DNA of 64,000 bases from contig PHDD01000010.1 of assembly GCA_002840905.1 (NCBI GenBank), positions 1 to 64,000 on the forward strand. Reading direction: 5' to 3'. The notes under the pieces are model-generated. The model did not search any database and had not been told where the DNA came from. It saw only the letters and a program-made list of their open reading frames with translations. Each line of letters starts with the position of its first letter. Positions within the stretch are counted from its first letter, which is position 1. The position numbers and the translations under genes were made by a program. This DNA is from Bacteroidetes bacterium HGW-Bacteroidetes-4 (GTDB taxonomy: Bacteria; Bacteroidota; Bacteroidia; Bacteroidales; SZUA-534). This document shows, piece by piece, positions 18,384-26,922 of this stretch.

Positions 18384-19607
18384 ATGACCAGGCAAAAAGA
18401 AATTATTCTCATCAACATTTCGGGTACCGATAAACCCGGCTTAACTGCACAGTTAACCCAAATACTTTCGAATTATAAAGTAAACATCCTCGATATTGGA
18501 CAGGCAGTTATTCACGAAGAATTAAGCCTGGGCATTCTGTTCGAAGTTCCGGAAACTTCAGAATCGTCGCCCATTTTAAAAGATTTGTTATTTAAAGCTT
18601 ATGAGTTAAATGTGGCCATTCGTTTCAGTCCCATTAAAGAACGTAATTACGAAGAATGGGTATCGCATCAGGGCAAAGACCGTTACATTATCACCCTGTT
18701 ATCGCGCCAGCTAACTGCAGAACATCTGACCCGGGTTACCGCAGTTATTGCTGAACAGGGCCTTAATATCGATTACATCAGTCGGCTTTCGGGACGGATT
18801 CCCTTACTGGAAATAAACAGTCATACACGAGCTGTGGTTGAGTTTTCGGTGCGGGGCACGCCCCACAATTACGAAAAGATGAAGAAAGACTTTATTGCCA
18901 TTGCCGGTGAAATAGGCATTGATATTGCGTTTCAGGAAGACAACATTTACCGGCGCAACCGGCGTATGGTCTGCTTCGATATGGACAGCACGCTGATTCA
19001 GACTGAAGTAATTGACGAGCTGGCCATAAAAGCCGGCGTTGGTGAGCAGGTAAAACAAATAACCGAAAGTGCCATGCGTGGCGAGATCGATTTTACCGAA
19101 AGCTTTATTCAACGGGTTGCCCTGCTCAAAGGCCTCGACGAAAAAGTGATGAAAGATATAGCCCTTAAGCTTCCGCTTACCGAAGGTGCCGAACGCTTGT
19201 TCCTTACCCTGAAGCATTATGGTTATAAAACCGCCATCCTTTCCGGAGGTTTTACTTATTTTGGCAACCACCTGAAAAACAAACTGGGTGTCGATTACGT
19301 GTTTGCCAACGAGCTTGAGGTTATCGACGGAAAACTTAGCGGAAAACACAAAGGCGAAATTGTGGATGGCAACAAAAAAGCCGAACTCTTAAAACTACTG
19401 GCATTTAAAGAAGACATTCACCTGGAACAGGTTATTGCCGTTGGCGACGGTTCCAACGATTTGCCCATGCTTCAACTGGCCGGATTGGGCATTGCTTTTC
19501 ATGCCAAACCCAAGGTAAAAGCCACCGCACGGCATGCCATATCAAACATTGGCCTCGATGCCATTCTATACCTGCTGGGTTTCCGCGACAGGGATATTAA
19601 TTTTTAG
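18384..19607 (+). CDS. serB: Phosphoserine phosphatase with two N-terminal ACT domains
   Basis: It removes phosphate from phosphoserine in the last step of serine synthesis. The C-terminal half is a HAD hydrolase with the nucleophile motif CFDMDSTLIQTEVIDELA, motif II ILSGGFTYF, and motif III/IV VIAVGDGSNDLPML. The N-terminal ~190 residues hold two ACT regions (INISGTDKPGLTAQLTQIL and the second near residue 95), as in mycobacterial and Bacteroidota SerB2 proteins, where they bind amino-acid effectors. I chose the ATG at 18384 (MTRQKEIILINIS), giving 407 residues. The upstream ATG at 18339 would overlap the -7 element and adds an unconserved segment. Confidence 0.95.
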   Translation: MTRQKEIILINISGTDKPGLTAQLTQILSNYKVNILDIGQAVIHEELSLGILFEVPETSESSPILKDLLFKAYELNVAIRFSPIKERNYEEWVSHQGKDRYIITLLSRQLTAEHLTRVTAVIAEQGLNIDYISRLSGRIPLLEINSHTRAVVEFSVRGTPHNYEKMKKDFIAIAGEIGIDIAFQEDNIYRRNRRMVCFDMDSTLIQTEVIDELAIKAGVGEQVKQITESAMRGEIDFTESFIQRVALLKGLDEKVMKDIALKLPLTEGAERLFLTLKHYGYKTAILSGGFTYFGNHLKNKLGVDYVFANELEVIDGKLSGKHKGEIVDGNKKAELLKLLAFKEDIHLEQVIAVGDGSNDLPMLQLAGLGIAFHAKPKVKATARHAISNIGLDAILYLLGFRDRDINF

Positions 19608-19889
19608 CGGGTTCCGGGTTTCTTGTCACTAGATCACCGAATTACCGAATTACCGGCTATTAGCCCGCCAAGACGCTATGTCGCAACAGATGAATATTAA
19701 GGACCAATTGACTAAAACAAACTCTAATCAACAGCAGTCAATACAAAATGTTCCATGGAATTGTATTTATAAATATTTCGGTTTACTTCTAATCGTAATT
19801 CCTGGAATAACAACAAGAAACAAACAACGCAACTGGGTTTAGTGCCAACGATAGCCACCAGTGTGAGTCGTACTGAAAATTTAACATTA

Positions 19890-19997
19890 ATGATTATGAG
19901 GATTTTTGTAATTTTGATGAGTATTGTTGTACTCTTAATATTATCCTGTAAAATGGAAAATACAGACAATTTACCGACTGACAAGTATGCGACTTGA
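19890..19997 (+). CDS. Possible short lipoprotein or lipoprotein remnant
   Basis: A 35-residue frame starts MIMRIFVILMSIVV, runs on to a lipobox-like LILSC and ends 14 residues later. The leader is a convincing lipoprotein signal, but there is no mature domain, so it is more likely the remnant of a lost lipoprotein gene than a working one. It lies alone in the 690-bp space 19608-20297, in which I see nothing else firm. That space also has a short tandem repeat of ACCGAATT at about 19636-19652. Confidence 0.3.
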   Translation: MIMRIFVILMSIVVLLILSCKMENTDNLPTDKYAT

Positions 19998-20336
19998 CTA
20001 TTCAAAAAGTGAATTATTACAATAAAATCAGATATTCTGAAAAGTAATATCGAATTTACTTTTTCATGTTAAATGCCTCAAAAAATATTTTGGCTTTAAA
20101 TATAAAAATAGCAAAACACCGGTGCCCAACCCGCGCTCAAACTTCTTGTTCTACACTAAAACTCAAAAAAGACACCAAATAATTGACGTTTTATTTTCTG
20201 ACACCTGTTTACTTCAAAAAACAGCAACCCTTCCCAAACATTTCCTTCATTGGTACAATTATTGTAATGATTTCCAGCCTTTTGTTTCAATTTTTTAATG
20301 AAATTACCGTATAGTATTCATTTAAATTGTTTCGTC

Positions 20337-20816
20337 ATGGAAAATCGAATATCAATTACAATTCCTGATGAAGTGGTTAGCGGTTTTCAAACCAAGATGG
20401 ATGAGGCCATGGCATTAATCCAGCCTTTTCTGGTTACCGTAACCGACGAACAAAAAAAGTCGCTGCTTAAAATTGGAGACAAAACCACTGCATTTGTAAG
20501 CAAGGCTTTAGAGTACATCAAATCGTCCGGTGCCGAATACCTGATGAACTACATCGACCCCGTGGAATTTGAGAAAGACCAGGCCGCAGTATCTCAACTG
20601 CGTGTTATGCGAAACAGAGTGGCTCAGTTAAACCAAAGTCTGGAAGATACCCATGCTTTGGCCGCTAACGATGCTTATGCGCAAGCTTTGGCTTATTATA
20701 ACCTGGTAAAAAGTGCCGAAAAAGCCGGTCAGGCTAAAGCCAAAGCCATTTATGAGGACTTAAGCCAACGGTTTCCGGGGAGGGGAACCAGCCGTATCAC
20801 CGACAAAAATGCCTAA
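20337..20816 (+). CDS. Hypothetical protein, helical
   Basis: I do not recognise a family. From the chosen ATG (MENRISITIPDEVV) it is a soluble, mostly helical protein of about 159 residues. Its N-terminal ITIPDEVVSGFQTKMDEAMA pattern is seen in several short Bacteroidota proteins. The centre has long amphipathic helices (residues about 70-145) rich in Ala, Lys and Gln. An earlier ATG at 20298 would add 13 residues. It is followed by a strong terminator, so it is a single-gene unit. Confidence 0.7.
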   Translation: MENRISITIPDEVVSGFQTKMDEAMALIQPFLVTVTDEQKKSLLKIGDKTTAFVSKALEYIKSSGAEYLMNYIDPVEFEKDQAAVSQLRVMRNRVAQLNQSLEDTHALAANDAYAQALAYYNLVKSAEKAGQAKAKAIYEDLSQRFPGRGTSRITDKNA

Positions 20817-20819
20817 GAC

Positions 20820-20860
20820 GGCCCGGCCGGTAGCAGCTTAATTCGTGAACCGGCCCGGCC
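20820..20860. other. GC-rich stem-loop downstream of the 20337 gene
   Basis: GGCCCGGCCGGT and ACCGGCCCGGCC form a 12-base inverted repeat with one mismatch around a 17-base loop. It starts three bases after the stop codon and comes before the main terminator. It may protect the mRNA 3' end. Confidence 0.4.
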
Positions 20861-20870
20861 GCACTAAAAT

Positions 20871-20937
20871 AACCGGGTAAACAGGGGTTTTAAACGCGGT
20901 AATTTCACCAGGCCTCCTGTTTACCCGGTTTTTTTTC
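20871..20937 (+). terminator. Strong intrinsic terminator
   Basis: A perfect 15-base inverted repeat (AACCGGGTAAACAGG and its complement at 20916-20930) encloses a 30-base loop and runs into a stretch of eight T. It ends transcription of the 20337 gene. Confidence 0.85.
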
Positions 20938-20989
20938 TCGAATACCGGGCAGGCCAATTAAAATCCTAACCCTACACTTATTCGCAAAA

Positions 20990-21375
20990 GATTAGACGCA
21001 ATTACAGCCCTTTTGGGTCGAAAATCATAGCTTTTAATACTAAAAAGTAAGCTTTTTGTATAAAAATCATAGCTTTTGGTCTAAATTCAGCCCAAAAGGG
21101 GCAAAAAAGAGACCTTTTTGTACAAAAAAGAGACCTAATTGAATGAAAAAGAGGCTAATTTGCTTAAATTCAGACAAAATTAGGCAAAATTCATAGCTTT
21201 TTGTATGAAATTCATACCAAAAGGTACCAAAAAGAGGCAAAATTGCCTAAAATCAGACCAAAAGGTACCTAAATCGTACCTTTTTCTCTAAATTCAGACC
21301 TTTTGGTTTAAAATCAGGCAAAATTGCCTAAATTCAGGGAAATTTGCTTAAAAAAGGCAATTTTTACTTTAAAAT
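20990..21375. repeat. Helically phased A/T-tract array (degenerate ~21-nt tandem units); probable curved DNA
   Basis: About 35 short A- or T-runs (AAAA, TTTTT, AAATT and similar) lie at a mean spacing of about 10.3 bp by hand count from 21012 to 21363. The spacers between them reuse a few words: TCATAG, TTCAG, GAGACC, GAGGC, GGTACC and TTGCCT. Two tracts make a unit of 19-22 bp and about 18 units can be cut out, none identical. Small palindromes such as GGCAAAATTGCC recur. Stops occur in all frames, so it is not coding. Phased A-tracts are the known signature of intrinsic DNA curvature. The array sits between two terminators, with no gene reading into it. Its role is unknown. Confidence 0.8.
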
Positions 21376-21442
21376 AAGCCCAAATCACAGTACTTTTCCC
21401 TAAAAAACCCCCGAGTTAAGAATTAACGTACCGTGCAAAAAC

Positions 21443-21474
21443 AAAAAAAGCTGTTCCGTAGAACAGCCTTTTAT
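21443..21474 (-). terminator. Intrinsic terminator of the peroxiredoxin gene
   Basis: GCTGTTC and GAACAGC form a seven-pair stem with a four-base loop; on the minus strand it is followed by seven T. It lies 19 nt after the peroxiredoxin stop codon. Confidence 0.8.
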
Positions 21475-21492
21475 CGTATAAAAACAAAAAAA

Positions 21493-22125
21493 CTAGTTTT
21501 GCGACAGGTAAGCAGCAACCCCTTCCTGGGTGGCGCTCATGGCTTTTTCGCCCTTATGCCAGTCGGCCGGACAAACTTCGCCATTCTCGCGGAAGAACTG
21601 CAAGGCATCTACCATACGAATGGCTTCATCCACGCTGCGACCCAGCGGCATGTTGTTTACCACCTGGTGTTGTACCACACCGTCTTTATCAATTAAAAAC
21701 AGTCCGCGGTAAGCCTGGGGTGTTCCCACAAAGGTAATTTCGCCTTCGTCGGTGTACTCGTAGCTACCGGCCAAAACGCCAAAGTTCTCGGCAATGGTAT
21801 TGGCGGGGTCGGCTACCAGGGGATAGTTTACACCCTGAATGCCACCCTCGTTTTTTGGAGTTTGCAGCCATTTCCAGTGCGAAAATTCCTGATCGGTTGA
21901 GCAGGCTACCACAGCCACATCGCGTTTTTGGAACTCATCCAGTTTTGCCTGAAAAGCAATCAGCTCGGTGGGGCATACAAAGGTGAAGTCGGCCGGGTAA
22001 AAGAAAAAGATAACATCTTTTTTACCCAGGTATTGGTCCAATGAAAAATCACTTACAATGGTTCCGCCATTTATCACGGCAGTGGCATTAAATTTTGGTG
22101 CTTTTTTTCCAACTAAAATCGACAT
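21493..22125 (-). CDS. 2-Cys peroxiredoxin (AhpC/Prx1 type)
   Basis: It reduces hydrogen peroxide and organic peroxides in the cytoplasm. The peroxidatic cysteine is C51 in FTFVCPTELIAF and the resolving cysteine is C185 in NGEVCPADW, the arrangement of typical dimeric 2-Cys enzymes. Length (210 residues) and the tail ending in AAYLSQN fit the family; the GG and YL motifs linked to sensitivity to over-oxidation appear partly present (GGIQGVNYP, AYL). No AhpF or thioredoxin reductase gene is adjacent, so the reductant is not shown here. It is a single-gene unit with its own terminator. Confidence 0.95.
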   Translation of the reverse strand: MSILVGKKAPKFNATAVINGGTIVSDFSLDQYLGKKDVIFFFYPADFTFVCPTELIAFQAKLDEFQKRDVAVVACSTDQEFSHWKWLQTPKNEGGIQGVNYPLVADPANTIAENFGVLAGSYEYTDEGEITFVGTPQAYRGLFLIDKDGVVQHQVVNNMPLGRSVDEAIRMVDALQFFRENGEVCPADWHKGEKAMSATQEGVAAYLSQN

Positions 22126-22310
22126 AATGTTTATTTTTTTATGGTTATTAATTCTACTTTTATCGGCACAAAGAAAGGCATTGGAATGCGATGCGCATAA
22201 TTTTATGCATTTGTAAATTCTATAAGCATATAGAAAGGCTTTATAAGAACGGGTAAAGCAAACCGATGGATAAATAATTGTAATGTTAAATTGTTTAATA
22301 CGAGTGCTGT

Positions 22311-22787
22311 ATGAGGAAGACTACTTTTTTAAAATCGCTGAGCGAGATTGAAATTATTATAAAAAAATGTCAGGTATGCCATGTGGCCATGGTCGATCCT
22401 GCGGGAAAACCCTACGTGCTCCCCTTTAATTTTGGCTACAACGATGGAACGGTTTACCTGCACTCCGATTATAAAGGAAAAAAGATAGCTATCTTAAAGG
22501 ACAATCCTTCGGTGTGCATCAACTTTAGCACCGACCACGAAATGTTTCTGGCTCATGAGCAGGTAGCCTGTAGCTACGGCATGGCCTACCGTAGTGTATT
22601 GGTTTATGGCGAGGTGGAGTTTATCGAGGGCCGCGAAGCCAAGACCGAGGCCATGAATATTTTTATGAAACAGTATGTAACGCGCGATTTTACCTATTCC
22701 AATCCGGCCATCGACAATGTGTGTCTTTACAAGGTAAAAATTCAGGACTTTCAGGGCAAGATGTACCATCACGAAACGCTGGAGTAA
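22311..22787 (+). CDS. Pyridoxamine 5'-phosphate oxidase-like flavin protein (NimA-related group)
   Basis: A 158-residue FMN-binding split-barrel protein. Visible motifs are CHVAMVDPAGKPYVLPFNFG, the phosphate-binding stretch VYLHSDYKGKKIAIL and VCINFSTDHE. This group contains the nitroimidazole-reductase NimA and many uncharacterised flavin or haem binders, so a nitroreductase-like or detoxifying role is only a family possibility. True PdxH proteins are longer and have a different C-terminus. It is divergent from the peroxiredoxin gene (185 nt between starts), which would fit shared redox control, but no common operator is evident. Confidence 0.85.
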   Translation: MRKTTFLKSLSEIEIIIKKCQVCHVAMVDPAGKPYVLPFNFGYNDGTVYLHSDYKGKKIAILKDNPSVCINFSTDHEMFLAHEQVACSYGMAYRSVLVYGEVEFIEGREAKTEAMNIFMKQYVTRDFTYSNPAIDNVCLYKVKIQDFQGKMYHHETLE

Positions 22788-22878
22788 GCGCTGTTATAAA
22801 TGAACTACCGCGCAGCAGAACTGGCAAGGCATCAATAAATAAACATTTTTTCTTTCGATGCAGGTATCGAATTTAGTT

Positions 22879-23643
22879 TCACGAATAAATCATCTTTTTG
22901 GTCATCCCCCCGTCGATGGTCAGGTTCTGGCCGGTAATAAAATCGTTTTCCGGATGGCATAAATACAGACAAAGGCGGGCTATATCGGCCGGAGTTCCCA
23001 CACGCCGGCTAAAATGCTGGGCCTTATCTTCGTGGCTTAGCTCTTCGGGCTGGGCCTTATCTTCGTGGCTTAGCTCTTCGGGCTGGCCCGTATGTATCCA
23101 TCCCGGACTAATGCAGTTTACACTGAGGTTTTTATCCTGAAGGCTGGCCGCAAGTGCATGGGTAAGCGAAACCAATCCCCCTTTTGATGCAGCATAGGCT
23201 TCGGAGCCGGGCTCCGACATTAAATAGCGCGTTGAGGCAATATTGATTATCCGCCCGTAGGTTTGGGGTTTGCGCAAGCGGGCAAATTCGCGGCTGCAAA
23301 TAAAAGCCGACCGCAGGTTGGTGTTCAGAATCGTATCCCATTCGGCAACACTCAGCTCCAGCAGGGGTTTAAAAACCGAGATGCCTACATTGTTTATGAG
23401 TATGTCTAAACTTCCGAACTGTTTAGCTATAAATTGAAACAAATTGATAACCTCCGGTTCGCTGCTCATATCGGTTTTTACAAAATGCAGCCCCGCAATT
23501 TCAGCAGCCAGTTGTTTCCCCTTACTGCCGTCGATATCGGCAACTATTATTTGGCAACCGGCAGCACTCATTGCCGTAACAATTCCTAAACCAATGCCAT
23601 GGGCTCCGCCGGTAATTAATACGGTTTTATCTTTTAGTAGCAT
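22879..23643 (-). CDS. SDR-family NAD(P)-dependent oxidoreductase with 11-residue internal duplication
   Basis: A classical short-chain dehydrogenase: cofactor loop TGGAHGIGLG near the N-terminus, DIDGSKG after the second strand (an acidic residue that favours NAD), NNVGIS, the catalytic serine in IINIAS, and YAASKGG with the catalytic tyrosine and lysine, then ISPGWIHTG. Residues 191-212 contain the segment PEELSHEDKAQ twice in a row, encoded by an exact 33-bp direct duplication at 23017-23082. This is the flexible substrate-loop region before HFSRRVGTPADIA, so the enzyme may still fold. Substrate unknown. Confidence 0.92.
   Translation of the reverse strand: MLLKDKTVLITGGAHGIGLGIVTAMSAAGCQIIVADIDGSKGKQLAAEIAGLHFVKTDMSSEPEVINLFQFIAKQFGSLDILINNVGISVFKPLLELSVAEWDTILNTNLRSAFICSREFARLRKPQTYGRIINIASTRYLMSEPGSEAYAASKGGLVSLTHALAASLQDKNLSVNCISPGWIHTGQPEELSHEDKAQPEELSHEDKAQHFSRRVGTPADIARLCLYLCHPENDFITGQNLTIDGGMTKKMIYS
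23017..23082. repeat. Exact 33-bp tandem duplication inside the SDR gene
   Basis: Two identical adjacent copies of 33 bp (23017-23049 and 23050-23082), followed by four more matching bases. The unit is a multiple of three and keeps the frame. Perfect identity means a recent event or an active slippage site. Confidence 0.95.
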
Positions 23644-24226
23644 AATCTTTATTTTTTAATAAAATTAATATAACACTTTTTACTTTTCAAAGCTTTATTT
23701 TAGTTAATTGTTGTCAGGTAAATTATTTTATGTGAAATCAGGTGTTAGAAATAAGAAAGCAGACTTTCAGGTAGAATGGAGAATCAATTACGCTGAATAC
23801 TAACAAAACAACAAATCGGCTTCCAAAAAATGGCCATTGGAATCGAAACAATCACTTAGTAAGACCGGGAAGCTGAGAACTTGTTCGAAGATCACCCGGC
23901 CGCACTTAGGGATTGTAAAGATGTAAATGGTATTTTTTGGTGCCTTGACTTTTTTGCTTCGTTTTTGGGTCAAGCCAAAAATGAAGAGCCCAGCCGGCTT
24001 GAGGCGAAAAACAAACCCTATATTGTCTCATCATTACCAACCGCGCTGTATATAGGGAGTTAATGCAGTTTTATATATTTTTACCGGACACTAGCGATTT
24101 TATTTAACAATTAAAATGAACCATAGGGATGAATTTTTAACATGAAAAGGTGCGCATCCATTTTGGATTGGTTATTTTTGCTGTCAGTTCAAAAGTTTAC
24201 ATCCTTTATTGAAATATAAAAACCGG
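23644..24226. other. Intergenic region with a long hairpin, no convincing gene
   Basis: The main structure is a 12-base hairpin with one G-T wobble at 23957-23986: CTTCGTTTTTGG, loop GTCAAG, CCAAAAATGAAG. An overlapping inverted pair CTTGAC/GTCAAG is nested with it. A 60-codon frame at 23881-24063 crosses the hairpin and looks accidental. The hairpin could be a dispersed repeat, which copies elsewhere in the genome would show. Confidence 0.45.
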
Positions 24227-24234
24227 TAGATTTG
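24227..24234 (+). promoter_or_regulatory. -7 element upstream of the alkaline phosphatase
   Basis: TAGATTTG fits TAnnTTTG and lies 60 nt before the start codon. A second candidate, TATTTTTG, is at 24173-24180. I see no Pho box. Confidence 0.35.
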
Positions 24235-24294
24235 AACAATTTTAACCTTGAGTTTTTATAGAAAAAGCAAAACACTAATTAATACACGATACCA

Positions 24295-25716
24295 ATGAGA
24301 AAACTAATCTTTTTATTCCTGCTCAGCTCGCTGATTCTGGTTTCAGCCTGTAGCAACCAATCGGCAGCACCCAAAGCAAAATACGTCTTTCTGTTTATTG
24401 GCGATGGCATGGGTACCAACCAGGTATACTCCACCCAGTTATTTAAAGCGGCGCTCGAAGGCAAGGCCGACCTGGCTGAATTGAATTTTACCACCTTTCC
24501 GGTTCAATCGCACATGACTACCTATTCGGCAAACAGCCGGGTTACCTGTTCGGCAGCCAGTGGAACAGCCCTGGCCACAGGGAATAAAACCAATAACGGG
24601 GTTTTGGGGAAAGACACTTCGCTTACCATTAATTTTGAATCGGTGGCCGAAAAAGCTAAAAAAGCCGGTTTTAAAGTAGGTATCCTTTCCAGCGTGGGTA
24701 TCAACCACGCTACTCCGGGAAGTTTTTATGCACACCAGAATTCCCGGGGCATGTATTACGAAATTGCCAAAGAATTACCACTTAGCAGTTTCGATTACTT
24801 TGGAGGAGGTGGATTTATTAATCCCACCGGCCGCGACAAAAGCCTGCCCGATGCTTATCAACTGGCTACCGAGGCGGGTTATACCCTGGCCAATACAGTT
24901 GAAGCCATTAATTCCCTTAAAGCAGGCGACGAAAAAGTATTTGCCGTTAACCCGGGCATTTATCCCGGAGGCGATTTTTACTGGCGCATCGATAATAAGG
25001 AAGAAAGCCTTTCGCTAGCCCACTTTGTAAAGAAAGGGATTGAGTTATTGGCTAATCCGCAGGGCTTTTTTATGATGGTTGAAGGCGGAAAAATTGACTG
25101 GGCTTGCCACAGTAACGATGCCGCTGCCAGCATTCACGAAACGCTCGATTTTGATAAGGCTGTAGCCGAAGCCCTGGCTTTTTACCGGCAATACCCCGAT
25201 GAAACCCTGATAATTGTAACTGCCGACCACGAAACCGGCGGTATGATAGTGGGTAATGGCCATGAAGTGAATATGGGCCTGTTGCAGTATCAGAATATTT
25301 CGGCACAGGAATTTGGTCGCACCCTGGTTAATTTTAAGGAAAACAATCCGGGAGCTTCCTTCGATGAGGTGATGGCTCTGGTACAAAATCATTTTGGCCT
25401 GGACGATGCCACTAAGGGACTGGAATTAACTCCTGACGAAGTAAAGCTGTTTAAAACCGTGTATGCCGAATTGTTTAAAGGCGATAAGGGACTGAACCCC
25501 GATAAGGATTACCTGGCAAGCAATGAAACCCTTACCCTGCCCGATTTGGCACTCCGGGTTTTAAGCAAAAAAGCCGGAATCAGCTGGGCATCGAACGACC
25601 ATAGCGGAACGCCCGTACCGGTATTTGCCCTGGGACAGGGACAAAGCCATTTTAACACACGCATCGACAATACCGATATTCCCAAAATTGTGGGTAAGGT
25701 AATGGGCTTAGAATAA
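24295..25716 (+). CDS. Alkaline phosphatase (PhoA family) lipoprotein
   Basis: It hydrolyses phosphomonoesters outside the cytoplasm. The signal ends in a lipobox (LVSAC, cysteine about residue 19), so the enzyme is probably a lipid-anchored periplasmic or surface protein. Catalytic motifs: FLFIGDGMG (metal ligand Asp), TCSAASGTALATGNKTNN (nucleophilic serine), MMVEGGKIDWACHSNDA, IVTADHETGG (metal-binding Asp-His) and the C-terminal NDHSGTPVP (His ligand). The length of 473 fits PhoA-type enzymes. It is monocistronic with a clear terminator. Confidence 0.95.
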   Translation: MRKLIFLFLLSSLILVSACSNQSAAPKAKYVFLFIGDGMGTNQVYSTQLFKAALEGKADLAELNFTTFPVQSHMTTYSANSRVTCSAASGTALATGNKTNNGVLGKDTSLTINFESVAEKAKKAGFKVGILSSVGINHATPGSFYAHQNSRGMYYEIAKELPLSSFDYFGGGGFINPTGRDKSLPDAYQLATEAGYTLANTVEAINSLKAGDEKVFAVNPGIYPGGDFYWRIDNKEESLSLAHFVKKGIELLANPQGFFMMVEGGKIDWACHSNDAAASIHETLDFDKAVAEALAFYRQYPDETLIIVTADHETGGMIVGNGHEVNMGLLQYQNISAQEFGRTLVNFKENNPGASFDEVMALVQNHFGLDDATKGLELTPDEVKLFKTVYAELFKGDKGLNPDKDYLASNETLTLPDLALRVLSKKAGISWASNDHSGTPVPVFALGQGQSHFNTRIDNTDIPKIVGKVMGLE

Positions 25717-25782
25717 TTCCCTAACCTTATAAGCGAGGCATTTCATTCTCTCTGAGAATTTATGTTGCGGTATTAAAGTATA

Positions 25783-25812
25783 AAAAAACCCGGGTTTGCC
25801 CCGGGTTTTTTA
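25783..25812 (+). terminator. Intrinsic terminator of the alkaline phosphatase gene
   Basis: AAACCCGGG and CCCGGGTTT form a nine-pair stem around a short loop, followed by six T. Flanking A- and T-runs make it work in both directions, so it may also end transcription from the minus-strand gene at 25927. Confidence 0.8.
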
Positions 25813-25926
25813 TGATATGGGTTTTAGCTGTTACAAAACGATTATTTATAAACCGAAACCCCACACGAAGTAAAAAGGCCGACTCCAAATGAGCCAGCCT
25901 TTAAACTTACATACTATGGAAATTAG

Positions 25927-26922
25927 TTATGCGGCAACGGGTTTGTTCATACCCGCCCAACCTTTAATGGTTTGCATGGCTTTATCGAAAAACTCATCTA
26001 CTTTTTCATACTGGTAATTTCTCAGGTACCCAACAAGCGTTAAAATGGGTAGTCCAATTAAGGCCATCATCAGCAGGAACATGGCTATAATAACAATACC
26101 CATAATTTTAATAATTAACAAAGGTGAAATATCGGTGCCACCGCCCACAACACTGCCTGTCGATCTATCCACAATTTTATAATCCTCGGTAACCGGCAGG
26201 GCAATAAACAACCCCAGGAGGAAAAATATTAGTTTTTTAAGCCAACCAGCCCCCGTCATTATCACATGCATTTGCCGTTGTCGTTTGTTAATCAGGAATA
26301 CCGGAGCCAGCGTAGCTTTGTAGTATAATCCCACCATTATAAACCAGAATATTGCGGTACGGAAACTACCAAAAGCATTTCGGTTGGCGCGTTTTTTCAT
26401 TTCTTTCAGGTACTTGTCTGCATCCATTTCGGCCAGTTCTTTTGAGCGTTTTTCCTGTTTTTTAATGTATTTTTTACGTGCTTTTAAAACCGAATCGGGC
26501 GCCGTTGCCATTTCGGTCAGGTATTTCTCAACACGGGTAACTTCCATGTCGTAATTTTTTGCCGCCATTTCAACCGTATAGGTTTTCTTTGTTTTAAGGC
26601 TTGAACAACCGTCGTAAACAAAAAAGGCAGCAAAGGCAGCTACTATAATCATCAGCCATTTGAATCCCACAAACCTGCGTTCATAGGCTTCATCACAAAT
26701 GGCCTCGTACTGGGCTATTTCGTTAAGTAATTCCGGATCGGTAGGATCCAGTTTTCGTGCTTGCGCCATCAGGTCTTTAACGGCTTCCACTTCAGCTTTT
26801 GAACTCGGTTGTCGACCGCTGTCATCCATAGCTTCAACTGAAAAGGTGTAAAAAGCAGCATCCAAAATCTGCCTGACTTTTTCATTGGCATTTGGAGTGT
26901 TTGTTGGATTGTTCTCTTCCAT
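25927..26922 (-). CDS. Hypothetical multi-pass membrane protein with charged central domain
   Basis: I do not recognise a family. An N-terminal soluble segment of about 85 residues with a helical, TPR-like look (AQARKLDPTDPELLNEIAQY) is followed by one membrane segment (about 88-106), a highly charged helical region (about 135-190, rich in Lys/Glu), and about three more membrane segments (195-215, 228-248, 270-305). The tail is cytosolic. It stands alone, with 496 bp of apparently gene-free DNA upstream (26923-27418), which holds only A/T-rich sequence and a weak hairpin. Confidence 0.7.
   Translation of the reverse strand: MEENNPTNTPNANEKVRQILDAAFYTFSVEAMDDSGRQPSSKAEVEAVKDLMAQARKLDPTDPELLNEIAQYEAICDEAYERRFVGFKWLMIIVAAFAAFFVYDGCSSLKTKKTYTVEMAAKNYDMEVTRVEKYLTEMATAPDSVLKARKKYIKKQEKRSKELAEMDADKYLKEMKKRANRNAFGSFRTAIFWFIMVGLYYKATLAPVFLINKRQRQMHVIMTGAGWLKKLIFFLLGLFIALPVTEDYKIVDRSTGSVVGGGTDISPLLIIKIMGIVIIAMFLLMMALIGLPILTLVGYLRNYQYEKVDEFFDKAMQTIKGWAGMNKPVAA

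Noticed and set aside
18804-19349. 181-codon frame on the minus strand
   Set aside because: Shadow of serB in a conserved coding region.
19724-20005. 93-codon frame on the minus strand in a gap
   Set aside because: Antisense to the lipoprotein-leader frame and A/T-biased; no motif or promoter.
20990-21375. CRISPR array or simple satellite
   Set aside because: No identical repeats with unique spacers of fixed length, no cas genes; units of 19-22 bp drift throughout, and only the helical period is kept.
20990-21375. Coding heptad-repeat protein from the 21-nt units
   Set aside because: All three frames on both strands meet stop codons within a few units.
23881-24063. 60-codon plus-strand frame
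   Set aside because: It crosses the long hairpin and has no motif; likely chance.
23644-24294. Transposase remnant
   Set aside because: No frame with a DDE or HUH motif and no terminal repeats.
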